Counted from the stretch's first letter, positions 1 through 7,087 are shown. The stretch is DNA of 18,238 nt from Acidobacteriota bacterium (GCA_011773795.1 WVWW01000127.1:3359-21596); one strand, 5' to 3'. A program made the numbers and translations. The notes: generated from the sequence alone by a model not told the origin.

Positions 1-89
1 AACCGCTCGCGTCTTTCCGGGGCGCGGTCGAGGGCTCGCTCGACCGCCGCTTCCCAGCGCTTTCTCGAGGTTTCGTGTTCGTTGGACAT
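1..89 (-). CDS. Probable acyl-CoA mutase (methylmalonyl-CoA mutase large-subunit type), N-terminal fragment
   Basis: Read on the minus strand from the ATG whose complement is 87-89, an open frame runs off the left edge of the window and gives 29 codons. The peptide starts MSNEHETSRKRWEAAVERAL and continues with a D-R-A-P-E-R-R-E-R stretch. The pattern W-E-x-x-V-x-x-A-L-x-x-x-P-E-R-x-E-R is what I recall from the extreme N-terminus of the B12-dependent methylmalonyl-CoA mutase large-subunit family, which isomerises acyl-CoA thioesters in the cytoplasm. The catalytic barrel would lie outside the window. No Shine-Dalgarno is visible upstream. It is divergent from mtnA, with a 54-bp spacer between the two starts. 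The identification rests on a short N-terminal pattern only; a different protein with a similar charged helix is possible. Confidence 0.5.
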   Translation of the reverse strand, partial: MSNEHETSRKRWEAAVERALDRAPERRER

Positions 90-130
90 CGCGGCGACCC
101 GCACGGAAAGTACCACACCGCCCACGGTTC

Positions 131-136
131 TATAAT
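131..136 (+). promoter_or_regulatory. Consensus -10 box before mtnA, possibly giving a leaderless mRNA
   Basis: A perfect TATAAT lies 7 bp before the mtnA ATG at 144. No good -35 hexamer is seen at 16-18 bp upstream (the positions hold AAGTAC-like sequence), and there is no TG extension. If used, transcription would start at about 143-144, on or beside the ATG, so the message would be leaderless. This agrees with the absence of a Shine-Dalgarno. The AT-rich hexamer could also be chance in the short divergent spacer. Confidence 0.4.
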
Positions 137-143
137 CCCCGCC

Positions 144-1187
144 ATGTTTCGAACCGCGGAAAGAACCGCCCACGGCGTGCGCCTGATCGACCAGAGGAAA
201 CTGCCGCTCGAGGAAACGTACGTCGAGCTCCGAAGCCCCGAGCAGGTCGCGCAGGCGATCCGCGACATGGTCGTCCGGGGTGCACCCGCGATCGGCATCA
301 CGGCCGCGTTCGGGCTCGCGCTCGGCGCCAAGCAAACCGCGGCCGCGCAACCGCAACGCTTCTCCGAGGAGATGGAGCGAATCCTCGCGCACATGGAATC
401 CGCCCGTCCCACGGCGGTGAACCTGGCCTGGGCGGTGCGGCGGATGCGCGACGTCATGACCGAGCGGCTGGCGAACGGCGGCGATCCGGACGACGCGGTC
501 GCGGCGCTCGAGAGGGAAGCCCAGGCGATCCACGACGAAGACCTGGCTGCCTGCAAGGCGATGGGGGCTCACGGCGCCGCACTGGTTCCCGAACAGGCGA
601 CCGTCCTGACGCACTGCAACGCCGGCGGGCTGGCCACCGCGGGTTATGGTACGGCGCTGGGTGTGATTCGCGGTGCGGTCGAGGCCGGCAAGAGAGTCCG
701 CGTGCTGGCGGACGAGACCCGGCCGTTCCTGCAGGGCGCGCGGCTGACCGCCTGGGAGCTGCTCGCCGACGGCATCGACACGACGCTGATCACCGACGGG
801 ATGGCCGGCAGCCTGATGCGTCGAGGTGAGATCGATCTCGTGGTCGTCGGTTCCGACCGCATCGCCGCGAACGGCGACATCGCCAACAAGATCGGGACCT
901 ATACGGTGGCGGTGCTGGCCAAAGAGAACGGGATCCCGTTCTACGTCGCCGCACCGATGTCGACGATCGACTTCGACTGTCCCGACGGCGACAGCATCCC
1001 GATCGAGGAGCGCGACCCCAGCGAGGTGACCGAGCTGTTCGGCACGCGGGTAGCGCCGGACGGCGTCGGCGTGCGCAACCCCGCCTTCGACATCACACCC
1101 GCCCGTTACGTTCATGCGATCGTGACGGAGCGCGGCGTCGCCCGGCCGCCGTATGTCACATCGCTGGCGGCGATGCGCGAGCGATGA
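144..1187 (+). CDS. mtnA: S-methyl-5-thioribose-1-phosphate isomerase
   Basis: The 347-residue product matches the usual length of MtnA, the cytoplasmic enzyme that converts methylthioribose-1-phosphate to methylthioribulose-1-phosphate in methionine salvage. Visible family motifs are RGAPAIG at about 45-51, THCNAGGLAT with the catalytic Cys at 158, and VVGSDRIAANGD with the catalytic Asp at 238. These correspond to the Cys160/Asp240 pair known from the Bacillus enzyme. An in-frame ATG at 75 exists, but the 23 extra residues do not look like the family and would overlap the divergent mutase start, so I chose 144. No Shine-Dalgarno precedes it; TATAAT at 131-136 suggests a leaderless start. 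The stop overlaps the tsaD start by 4 bp. No other methionine-salvage gene is in the window. eIF2B-like paralogues share the fold, but the motifs favour MtnA. Confidence 0.93.
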   Translation: MFRTAERTAHGVRLIDQRKLPLEETYVELRSPEQVAQAIRDMVVRGAPAIGITAAFGLALGAKQTAAAQPQRFSEEMERILAHMESARPTAVNLAWAVRRMRDVMTERLANGGDPDDAVAALEREAQAIHDEDLAACKAMGAHGAALVPEQATVLTHCNAGGLATAGYGTALGVIRGAVEAGKRVRVLADETRPFLQGARLTAWELLADGIDTTLITDGMAGSLMRRGEIDLVVVGSDRIAANGDIANKIGTYTVAVLAKENGIPFYVAAPMSTIDFDCPDGDSIPIEERDPSEVTELFGTRVAPDGVGVRNPAFDITPARYVHAIVTERGVARPPYVTSLAAMRER

Positions 1188-2209
1188 CGCGCATCCTGGG
1201 CATCGAGAGCTCGTGCGACGAGACGGCCGCCGCGGTCGTCGACGACCGGCATCACGTCCGTTCCTCGGTGATCGCTTCGCAGGTCGACGTTCACCGCGCG
1301 TTCGGCGGTGTCGTCCCGGAGCTCGCCGCCCGTCAACACGTCGAAGCCATCGGGCCGGTCGTCCGGGCGGCGCTGGACGAGGCCGATGCGGGTTTCGACA
1401 GCCTGGATGCCGTGGCGGTGACGCAGGGGCCGGGACTGATCGGCTCGCTGCTGGTCGGCGTCTGCGCGGCCAAGGCGATCGCCTGGCGCCACGAGCTTCC
1501 GCTGCTGGCGGTGAACCACCTCGAGGGCCACATCCGCTCGGCGTTCATCGACCACCCGGAGATCGAGTTCCCGGCGCTGGCCCTGATCGTCTCCGGCGGG
1601 CACACGTCGCTGTACCTGTGCCCGGAGGAAAGCGACTACCGAGTGATCGCACGCACCCGCGACGACGCCGCCGGCGAGGCGTTCGACAAGGTCGCCAAGC
1701 TGCTCGGGCTGGGCTACCCCGGGGGGCCGGTGATCGAGAAGCTGGCCAGGGGCGCGGACGCCTCCTCGCATGCGTTCCCACACGCTCAGATGAAGGACGG
1801 CTCGCTGGACTTTTCGTTCAGCGGCCTGAAGACGGCCGTCCGCCGGCTGGCCACCGAGCGCGGGTTGGCCCACCACGAGCCGACGGGTGGAGACGTCTCC
1901 GACGAGGTGCGCGATCTCGTGGCGGCGTTCCAGCGCGCCGTCGTCCGCGTGCTCGTCCGCCGCTCGCTCGCCGCGTGCAAGCGCGAGCGTGTGAAGAGCC
2001 TGCTGCTGACCGGTGGCGTGGCCTGCAACAAGAGTCTCCGCGACGCGTTCGCCCACGCCTGCGACCGCGCCGGCGTCACGCTCTACGCCGCCGCCCCGCG
2101 TTACACGACGGACAACGCCGCGATGATCGCCGCCGCGGCATTCCTACACTACGAGAAGGGTGCTTTCGCGCCGCTCGACATCAACGCCCACTCGAATTTC
2201 CCCTTGTGA
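1184..2209 (+). CDS. tsaD: tRNA N6-adenosine threonylcarbamoyltransferase TsaD
   Basis: This 341-residue protein is the TsaD/Kae1/Gcp catalytic subunit that transfers threonylcarbamoyl from TC-AMP to A37 of ANN-decoding tRNAs, working with TsaB and TsaE. The ASKHA-fold motifs are all present: GIESSCDET at 6-14, the metal-binding HLEGH at 112-116, VSGGHT at 136-141, FSFSGLKTAV at 210-219, TGGVACN at 276-282 and TTDNAAM at 308-314, with Asp310 as the expected third metal ligand. Length is normal for bacterial TsaD. The ATG overlaps the mtnA stop (ATGA), which implies translational coupling and a shared transcript. Neither TsaB nor TsaE is in the window. The gene is followed at once by the long inverted repeat at 2216-2353, which may end its transcript. 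Confidence 0.96.
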   Translation: MTRILGIESSCDETAAAVVDDRHHVRSSVIASQVDVHRAFGGVVPELAARQHVEAIGPVVRAALDEADAGFDSLDAVAVTQGPGLIGSLLVGVCAAKAIAWRHELPLLAVNHLEGHIRSAFIDHPEIEFPALALIVSGGHTSLYLCPEESDYRVIARTRDDAAGEAFDKVAKLLGLGYPGGPVIEKLARGADASSHAFPHAQMKDGSLDFSFSGLKTAVRRLATERGLAHHEPTGGDVSDEVRDLVAAFQRAVVRVLVRRSLAACKRERVKSLLLTGGVACNKSLRDAFAHACDRAGVTLYAAAPRYTTDNAAMIAAAAFLHYEKGAFAPLDINAHSNFPL

Positions 2210-2215
2210 CCGATT

Positions 2216-2353
2216 TGGGGTCAAGTCTTGGCATGAGACACACCGCAACCGCTGCCGGGAGTCAGACCGGTTTGTCACACCAGGGGCATGACATTATCTT
2301 CGAGGCGATACCGGTTACGGTGGGCGAGTGTCTCATGCCAAGACTTGACCCCA
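2216..2353. repeat. 138-bp inverted repeat with perfect 25-bp arms (REP/MITE-like palindrome)
   Basis: The left arm at 2217-2241 (starting GGGGTCAAGTCTTGG and ending GAGACAC) is the exact reverse complement of 2328-2352; one further T-A pair closes at 2216/2353. Inside, 2242-2251 pairs with 2312-2321 at 9 of 10 positions after a 6-nt bulge at 2322-2327, and a small 5-bp stem (2273-2277 with 2289-2293) lies in the loop region. No open frame in it looks like a gene. The GGGGTCAAGTCTTG end resembles palindromes I associate from memory with REP elements mobilised by Y1 (RAYT) transposases in GC-rich diderms. It starts 7 bp after tsaD and ends just before the fabI promoter, so it could also act as a terminator in either direction. 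Confidence 0.85.
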
Positions 2354-2362
2354 TGGGATAAT
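2354..2362 (+). promoter_or_regulatory. Extended -10 promoter for fabI
   Basis: TGG followed by GATAAT (2357-2362, five of six consensus bases) forms a TGn extended -10 element, which can work without a -35 box. The start point would be near 2369, leaving a leader of about 22 nt with the AGGGAG ribosome site. The element begins immediately after the right arm of the inverted repeat, so everything upstream of the -10 is repeat sequence. TTGACC at 2345-2350 is only 6 bp away and cannot be its -35. Confidence 0.5.
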
Positions 2363-2378
2363 GCGGAGTCCTACCCTC

Positions 2379-2384
2379 AGGGAG
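2379..2384 (+). promoter_or_regulatory. Ribosome binding site deciding the fabI start
   Basis: AGGGAG lies 6 nt before the ATG at 2391. The upstream in-frame ATG at 2361 has no such site and falls inside the promoter, so 2391 is the start. Confidence 0.75.
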
Positions 2385-2390
2385 TTGTAC

Positions 2391-3164
2391 ATGCGCGGCA
2401 TCGACCTGTCCGGCAAAGTTGCCCTCGTGTTGGGCGTGGCGAACAAGCGCTCGCTCGCCTGGGCGATCGCCGACGCCCTGGGCGAGGCGGGATGCTCGCT
2501 GGCCCTGACCTACCAGGGCGAGCGACTCAGGAAGAACGTCGACGAGCTGGCACAAAAGTACCCCGGGGCGCCGGTGATGGCCTGCGACGTCGAGAGCGAC
2601 GAGCAGGTCGAGGGGGTCTTCGCCCGTGTCGAGAAGGACTACGGCCGCCTCGACGTCCTGGTGCACTCGATCGCTTACGCACGGCGCGAAGATCTCGAGG
2701 GCGAGTTCCTCAAGACCAGCCGCCAGGGCTGGCGCATCGCGATGGAGATCAGCGCCTTCTCGTTCATTCGACTCACGAGTCTGGCGGTTCCGTTCATGAA
2801 GAACGGGGGCTCGGTGATGGCGCTCACCTACGTCGCGAGCCAGCGCGTCGTGCCGAACTACAACGTGATGGGCAGCGCCAAGGCCGCGCTCGAGCACGCC
2901 GTGCGCCAGCTGGCGTCCGAGCTGGGTCCCTCCAACATCCGGGTCAACGCGATCTCCGCCGGTCCGATCTCGACGCTTTCCGCACGCGGCATCAAGGGTT
3001 TCTCGGGCATGGCCTCGCACCACCGCAGACTGGCGCCGCTGCGTCGCAACATCGAGCCCCGTGAGGTCGGCGACGCCGCGCTGTTCCTGGCCAGCGAGAT
3101 GGCCTCCGGGATCACGGGAGAGGTCGTGCACGTCGACGGCGGGTTCAACATCATGGCCATCTGA
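2391..3164 (+). CDS. fabI: Enoyl-[acyl-carrier-protein] reductase (NADH), FabI
   Basis: The 257-residue short-chain dehydrogenase has the FabI layout, reducing the trans-2 double bond of enoyl-ACP in the last step of each type II fatty-acid elongation cycle. It begins with the atypical nucleotide-binding loop LVLGVANKRSLAWAIA (13-28), has HSIAYARRED at 92-101, and carries the FabI catalytic triad as Tyr147, Tyr157 and Lys164 (Y-x6-K), nearly the same positions as in E. coli (146/156/163). TLSARGIKGF at 195-204 is the substrate-binding-loop region and it ends with VDGGFNIM. The start is set by AGGGAG at 2379-2384. Its TGA shares one base with the ATG of the following ABC ATPase. Standard FabI motifs argue against FabG or another SDR. 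A functional link to peptide transport is not obvious. Confidence 0.95.
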   Translation: MRGIDLSGKVALVLGVANKRSLAWAIADALGEAGCSLALTYQGERLRKNVDELAQKYPGAPVMACDVESDEQVEGVFARVEKDYGRLDVLVHSIAYARREDLEGEFLKTSRQGWRIAMEISAFSFIRLTSLAVPFMKNGGSVMALTYVASQRVVPNYNVMGSAKAALEHAVRQLASELGPSNIRVNAISAGPISTLSARGIKGFSGMASHHRRLAPLRRNIEPREVGDAALFLASEMASGITGEVVHVDGGFNIMAI

Positions 3165-4138
3165 TGCCGCTGCTGGAGGTGTCGGACCTGCGCGTGCACT
3201 ACTCCGCGGCCGACGCTCCGGTCCGGGCCGTGGACGGCGTCAGCTTCTCGCTGCAGCCCGGAGAGACCTACGCGCTGGTCGGCGAGTCCGGCTGCGGCAA
3301 GACCGCGACGGGTCTGGCCCTGCTCCGCCTGGTCGAGCCGGGGCGCATCGTCGGCGGACGGATCGTGTTCGAGGGCCGTGACCTGCTGGGCCTCTCGGAG
3401 GAAGAGATGCGCCGGCTGCGCGGGGCGCGCATCGGGATGGTCTTCCAGGAGGCCGCGGCCGCCCTCAACCCGGTGATGCGCATCGGCGCCCAGGTCGGCG
3501 AGGCCCTGCGCATCCATCGCGGGATGTCGCGCAAGGAGGCCCACGCCGAGGCCGTCGAGCTGTTGCGGCTGGTCGCCCTCGCCGACCCGGAGCGTCAGGC
3601 ACGCGCCTACCCGCACGAGCTGTCCGGCGGCATGAAGCAGCGGGTCATGCTGGCCATCGCGCTGTCGTGCTCGCCGGCGCTGCTCATCGCCGACGAGCCG
3701 ACGACCGCGCTCGACGTCACGATCCAGGCCCAGATCCTCGCCCTGCTCCGCGAACTGCGCGACGAGCTCTCGTTGACGATCCTGCTGATCACCCACGACC
3801 TCGGCGTCGTCGCCGAGAACGCCGACCGCGTCGGCGTGATGTACGCCGGCCGCCTGGTCGAGGAGGCCTCCGTCGACGCTCTGTTCGACAAGCCCGAGCA
3901 TCCCTACACGCGCGGCCTGCTCCGCGCGATGCCCGGCGCGGGCCCGGCGGACGAGCGCCGCCTGCCGACGCTTCCGGGCACGGTGCCCGACCCGGCCCAC
4001 CCCCCGGCCGGTTGCCGCTTCCACCCCCGCTGTTCTGAACGCTTCGAGCCTTGCGACGCCGACGAGCCCGAGCTGTCCGGTCGACCGGGTGGCGGCCGGG
4101 TGGCCTGCTACCTGCACCGCCGGGAAGCGGTCGGATGA
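3164..4138 (+). CDS. Oligopeptide/dipeptide ABC transporter ATP-binding protein, DppD/OppD type
   Basis: This 324-residue ATPase would energise import of peptides or a similar solute, paired with the next gene. The Walker A is GESGCGKT at 40-47, the Q-loop Gln is 95, the signature LSGGM is at 153-157, Walker B LLIADE is at 173-178 and the switch His is 211. After about residue 245 it carries the C-terminal oligopeptide-transporter extension (HPYTRGLL, then GCRFHPRC). That extension holds Cys284-x5-Cys290-x6-Cys297-x17-Cys315, a spacing reported (from memory) to bind a [4Fe-4S] cluster in dipeptide-transporter ATPases. The ATG overlaps the fabI TGA by one base and its own stop overlaps the next gene by 4 bp. 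No membrane permease or substrate-binding protein is encoded nearby, so the substrate (peptide, nickel or other) cannot be told. Confidence 0.9.
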   Translation: MPLLEVSDLRVHYSAADAPVRAVDGVSFSLQPGETYALVGESGCGKTATGLALLRLVEPGRIVGGRIVFEGRDLLGLSEEEMRRLRGARIGMVFQEAAAALNPVMRIGAQVGEALRIHRGMSRKEAHAEAVELLRLVALADPERQARAYPHELSGGMKQRVMLAIALSCSPALLIADEPTTALDVTIQAQILALLRELRDELSLTILLITHDLGVVAENADRVGVMYAGRLVEEASVDALFDKPEHPYTRGLLRAMPGAGPADERRLPTLPGTVPDPAHPPAGCRFHPRCSERFEPCDADEPELSGRPGGGRVACYLHRREAVG

Positions 4139-5118
4139 GCGCGGACCCGCTCGTCCGGGCGCGCGGCCTGACGAAGAGCTTCCGGCCGCGCGGCGGTCTG
4201 TTTCGGCCCAGGGGCCCGGCGTTCAACGCGGTCGATCGTGTCGACCTCGACGTGATGGCGTCCGAGATCGTCGGGCTGGTCGGAGAGTCGGGCTCCGGGA
4301 AGTCGACGCTCGGCAGGATCCTGATCCGGCTGATCGAACCGGATGAAGGGACCGTGCACTTCGGCGGCACCGACCTGCTCGCGCTGCAGGGCGAGGAGTT
4401 GCGAAGGAATCGCCGCGACTTCCAGATCGTCTTTCAGGATCCCTACGGCTCGCTCAACCCGCGGATGAAGATCGGCGACGCGATCGGCGAGCCGCTCACG
4501 ATCCATCGACTCGTCGACGGACGGGCGCAACGCGACGAGCGCGTGGCCGAGCTGCTCGACCGGGTCGGCCTCGACCCCGCGATGGCGACACGTTACCCGC
4601 ACGAATTCTCGGGAGGACAACGCCAACGCGTAGGCATCGCCCGAGCGATCGCCTGCGGACCGAGATTCATCGTCGCCGACGAGCCCGTATCCGCCCTCGA
4701 CGCGCCGGTGCAGGCGCAGATCGTCAACCTGCTGGTCGACCTGCAGGAGCAGCTCGGCCTGTCCTACCTGTTCATCGCCCACGACCTGCAGCTGGTGCGT
4801 CGGATCTGCCAGCGGGTGGTCGTGATGTACTTCGGCCGGGTCGTCGAGGAGGCGTCCGCCGGCGAGCTCTACCGGGAGCCCCGGCACCCCTACACCAGGG
4901 CGTTGCTGGCCGCGACCCCGAGCATCGTACCGGGCAGGCCGGCGGCTCCGGCGCTGTCAGGCGAGCCACCCTCCCAGACGGCTGCCCCCGAGGGCTGTCC
5001 GTTCCATCCTCGGTGCCCCGAGGCGATCGACGACTGCCGACGACGGGACCCCGCATTGATCCGGATCGGCGAAGGCCATAGAGTGGCCTGCCACGTGGTG
5101 GAAAAGACCCTCGAGTAA
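4135..5118 (+). CDS. Oligopeptide/dipeptide ABC transporter ATP-binding protein, DppF/OppF type
   Basis: This 327-residue protein is the second half of the ATPase pair. It has Walker A GESGSGKST at 50-58, the Q-loop QDPYGSLNPR from 101, signature FSGGQ at 158-162, Walker B FIVADE at 178-183 and switch His216 in AHDLQLV. QDPYGSLNPR and the MYFGRVVEE stretch are typical of DppF/OppF. The C-terminal extension has Cys288-x5-Cys294-x6-Cys301-x17-Cys319, the same spacing as in its partner, so both may bind an Fe-S cluster. An open frame extends back to 4051, but the family-like start MSADPLVRARGL at the ATGA overlap with the preceding stop is clearly better. It is the last gene of the fabI transcript; a weak palindrome lies 30 bp downstream. 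Confidence 0.9.
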   Translation: MSADPLVRARGLTKSFRPRGGLFRPRGPAFNAVDRVDLDVMASEIVGLVGESGSGKSTLGRILIRLIEPDEGTVHFGGTDLLALQGEELRRNRRDFQIVFQDPYGSLNPRMKIGDAIGEPLTIHRLVDGRAQRDERVAELLDRVGLDPAMATRYPHEFSGGQRQRVGIARAIACGPRFIVADEPVSALDAPVQAQIVNLLVDLQEQLGLSYLFIAHDLQLVRRICQRVVVMYFGRVVEEASAGELYREPRHPYTRALLAATPSIVPGRPAAPALSGEPPSQTAAPEGCPFHPRCPEAIDDCRRRDPALIRIGEGHRVACHVVEKTLE

Positions 5119-5149
5119 GACCGGTCGCGGCCCGGGGAAGCCCGTTGGA

Positions 5150-5172
5150 GGCCGATATCGGCCGCCGGTTTT
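5150..5172 (+). terminator. Possible weak terminator after the ABC ATPase pair
   Basis: A perfect 14-bp palindrome, GGCCGATATCGGCC at 5150-5163, is followed after GCCGG by a TTTT run at 5169-5172. The usable stem is only about 5 bp with an ATAT loop and the T run is displaced, so termination efficiency is doubtful. It is the only such structure in the 138-bp gap 5119-5256. Confidence 0.3.
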
Positions 5173-5213
5173 GTCGGGCAGAATGCGGTGAAACCTTTTG
5201 CTGTAGCGTCCCG

Positions 5214-5219
5214 TAGTAT
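5214..5219 (+). promoter_or_regulatory. Possible -10 box for the TolC-family gene
   Basis: TAGTAT would place a start near 5226 and a leader of about 30 nt before the GTG at 5257. No convincing -35 is found at 16-18 bp upstream, so this is a weak call. Confidence 0.25.
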
Positions 5220-5245
5220 GGGCCGAAAGACAGCAGGAAACCGCC

Positions 5246-5250
5246 GGAGG
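5246..5250 (+). promoter_or_regulatory. Ribosome binding site deciding the GTG start of the TolC-family gene
   Basis: GGAGG lies 6 nt before the GTG at 5257. An earlier in-frame GTG at 5188 has no such site and would put 23 polar residues before the signal peptide. Confidence 0.75.
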
Positions 5251-5256
5251 ATTGCC

Positions 5257-6849
5257 GTGAAGCGCTTCGCAAAAATCGCGTGCCTCGTACTCGTTCTGGG
5301 TTGCCTGATCCCGTCCGCGCCGGTGGCGCAGGAGGACAACGTCACCCTTTCGCTCGACCAATGCCTGCGGACGGCGCTCGAGAACAACCTCGACCTCGTG
5401 TCCGCGCGCAAGGATCCGCTTATCGCCGAGCAGCGTATCGGCGAGAGCGACGCGGCGTTCGACGGAGTCATCGGAGTCGACGGCAATTTCAATCAGGTGA
5501 CAGCGGATCAAAGGATCACGGGGACGCTGACCGACCCTGACCCGATAAACAATCCGCCGCTCACATTTTCAGATACCGGCACCTTCGACCAGGATCGTCT
5601 TAGGGGGAACCTCACGTGGAGCCAGCTGCTCGGCTACGGTGCGACCTACGACATCACGGTCAGTTCGGAGAATACGGACGAGTTTTCCCGTTCTATTCAG
5701 AGCGTGACGAACGAGCTTGAGGAGCGCTTGATAGACGACTTGAACGATAACGTAACCTTGTCTTACTCGATGCCGTTGCTCCGCGGCCTCGGCAGGGAGG
5801 CCACTCAGGTCGACGTATTGCTGGCGCGCAGCGGTCTCGACATCTCGAACGAGGACTTCCGCCTGTCGGCGATCCAGACGATGAAGTCGACCGAGGACGC
5901 CTACTGGGATCTTGTCGCCGCCCGAGCGGCCCACGAGGTGGCCAAGGAATCGCTCAAGTTGGCCCAGGATTTGTACGAACAGAACAAGAAGAAGGTGGAG
6001 GTCGGCTCGCTCGCGCCGATCGACGTCACCCAGGCGGAGGCCGGTGTGGCCTCGCGCGAGGAGGACGTGATCGTCGCCGAAGCGACCGTCAGGAACGCCG
6101 AGGACAACTTGCGTCGTTTCATGGCGATTCCTCCCGACGACCCGAGTTGGTCCGCGGTCTTGGAACCGACCGACCAGCCGTCCTTCCGGGAAGAAGAAGT
6201 GGACGTCGATGCGGCGATTCAGACCGCCCTCGATCGTCGTCCCGAGATCATCAACTCGCGCAGGTCCCTGCGAGACAGCGAGCTTTCCGAACGAGTGGCT
6301 CGGAACGGCGCCCGGCACTCGTTGACCTTCGACGCCTCCATCACTCCGTTCGAGCAAGAACGAGACACGCTCGTGGACATACAGAACACACTCGACGATT
6401 ACCCGACCAGCGACACAGGCCTTGTGAGCGATGGACACAACTGGTCGGTCGGCCTGACCTACGGCTACACGATCGGCAACAAGCGGGCCAAGGCGAACTA
6501 CGCCATTGCCCGGATCAACCGCGAGAAGGGCGAGCTCGGCGTGCGCATCGTCGAGCAGGACATCCGCGTCGACGTGCGCGCAGCAGCACGGGCGGTCACT
6601 TCAGGCGCGAAGCGAGTCGCCGCCGCACGGGCCAACACCGTGCTCCAACGCAAGAACGTCGAGGCGGAACAAAAGAAGTACGAAAACGGCATGTCCACCT
6701 CGTTCGAGGTCCTACGCATCCAGAACGATCTGTCCGATGCGCAGTTTGCCGAAATCCAGGCCATGCTCGACTACACGAAGGCACTGGCCGATCTCGAGCG
6801 GGCCAAGGGCACGTTGCTCGAAGCGCGAGGGTTGGCCCTCGGCTCCTGA
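5257..6849 (+). CDS. TolC-family outer-membrane efflux/secretion channel protein
   Basis: From the GTG the product has 530 residues, a little longer than E. coli TolC. It starts with a Sec signal: charged VKRFAK, a hydrophobic core, and a likely cleavage after APVA at 21-24. LVLGC at 12-16 gives a marginal lipobox, so a lipoprotein form is possible. After cleavage come two outer-membrane-efflux repeats: LSLDQCLRTALENNLDL at the start, a SMPLLRGLG strand near 171, then long helices with AYWDLVAA and VGSLAPIDVTQAE near 249-261. The second half repeats the pattern (GLTYGYTIGNKRAK, then YENGMSTSFEVLRIQNDLS). It should form a trimeric periplasm-spanning tunnel. No membrane-fusion protein or inner-membrane pump is adjacent, so the substrate is unknown. 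The region coding for the first barrel strands (about 5500-5770) looks less GC-rich than its surroundings. A strong terminator follows. Confidence 0.88.
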   Translation: MKRFAKIACLVLVLGCLIPSAPVAQEDNVTLSLDQCLRTALENNLDLVSARKDPLIAEQRIGESDAAFDGVIGVDGNFNQVTADQRITGTLTDPDPINNPPLTFSDTGTFDQDRLRGNLTWSQLLGYGATYDITVSSENTDEFSRSIQSVTNELEERLIDDLNDNVTLSYSMPLLRGLGREATQVDVLLARSGLDISNEDFRLSAIQTMKSTEDAYWDLVAARAAHEVAKESLKLAQDLYEQNKKKVEVGSLAPIDVTQAEAGVASREEDVIVAEATVRNAEDNLRRFMAIPPDDPSWSAVLEPTDQPSFREEEVDVDAAIQTALDRRPEIINSRRSLRDSELSERVARNGARHSLTFDASITPFEQERDTLVDIQNTLDDYPTSDTGLVSDGHNWSVGLTYGYTIGNKRAKANYAIARINREKGELGVRIVEQDIRVDVRAAARAVTSGAKRVAAARANTVLQRKNVEAEQKKYENGMSTSFEVLRIQNDLSDAQFAEIQAMLDYTKALADLERAKGTLLEARGLALGS

Positions 6850-6891
6850 CCGCTCCCACAGGGCGTTTCCAGAGGCGGCGCCCCGCCGGGC

Positions 6892-6923
6892 CGGGTTGCG
6901 GCACACCGCCCGCAGCCCGTTTT
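6892..6923 (+). terminator. Rho-independent terminator after the TolC-family gene
   Basis: Stem CGGGTTGCGG (6892-6901) pairs with CCGCAGCCCG (6910-6919), 10 bp with one G-T wobble and an 8-nt loop, followed by TTTT (6920-6923) and a pyrimidine-rich tail. It sits only 8 bp before the -35 box of the next promoter, separating two transcription units. Confidence 0.7.
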
Positions 6924-6931
6924 CCCTTTCC

Positions 6932-6960
6932 TTGACACGTTTTTGGGGCTGGCGTAACAT
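6932..6960 (+). promoter_or_regulatory. Sigma-70-type promoter for the exbB-exbD-exbD-tonB operon
   Basis: A perfect TTGACA (6932-6937) is separated by exactly 17 bp from TAACAT (6955-6960, four of six consensus bases). The start would be near 6967, giving a leader of about 120 nt before the GTG at 7088. The rest of the 238-bp gap holds only the terminator and this leader; I see no small open frame or obvious riboswitch in it. Confidence 0.75.
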
Positions 6961-7077
6961 CCCAATCGTACGCAATCCAACGCGTGGTCTAAGTTGCTGC
7001 TGACATTGGAGTTACGGTCGCAGGCTCAAAGCCTAAAGAGCGTTTTGCGGGCCCCGAGAAGAGGCGGACCGTCAATC

Positions 7078-7082
7078 GGAGG
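7078..7082 (+). promoter_or_regulatory. Ribosome binding site deciding the GTG start of exbB
   Basis: GGAGG lies 5 nt before the GTG at 7088, fixing a GTG start for the ExbB-like protein. Confidence 0.75.
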
Positions 7083-7087
7083 ATCAA

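Noticed and set aside
2345..2362. TTGACC at 2345-2350 as a -35 for the fabI promoter
   Set aside because: Only 6 bp separate it from GATAAT, far too short for a sigma-70 promoter; the bases belong to the repeat arm.
2262..3131. Minus-strand open frame starting inside the inverted repeat
   Set aside because: Its first codons lie in the palindrome and the rest is antisense to fabI; no family resemblance and no ribosome site.
2858..4117. 419-codon minus-strand open frame opposite fabI and the DppD-like gene
   Set aside because: No recognisable motif, composition typical of antisense of GC-rich genes, and both genes on the other strand are well supported.
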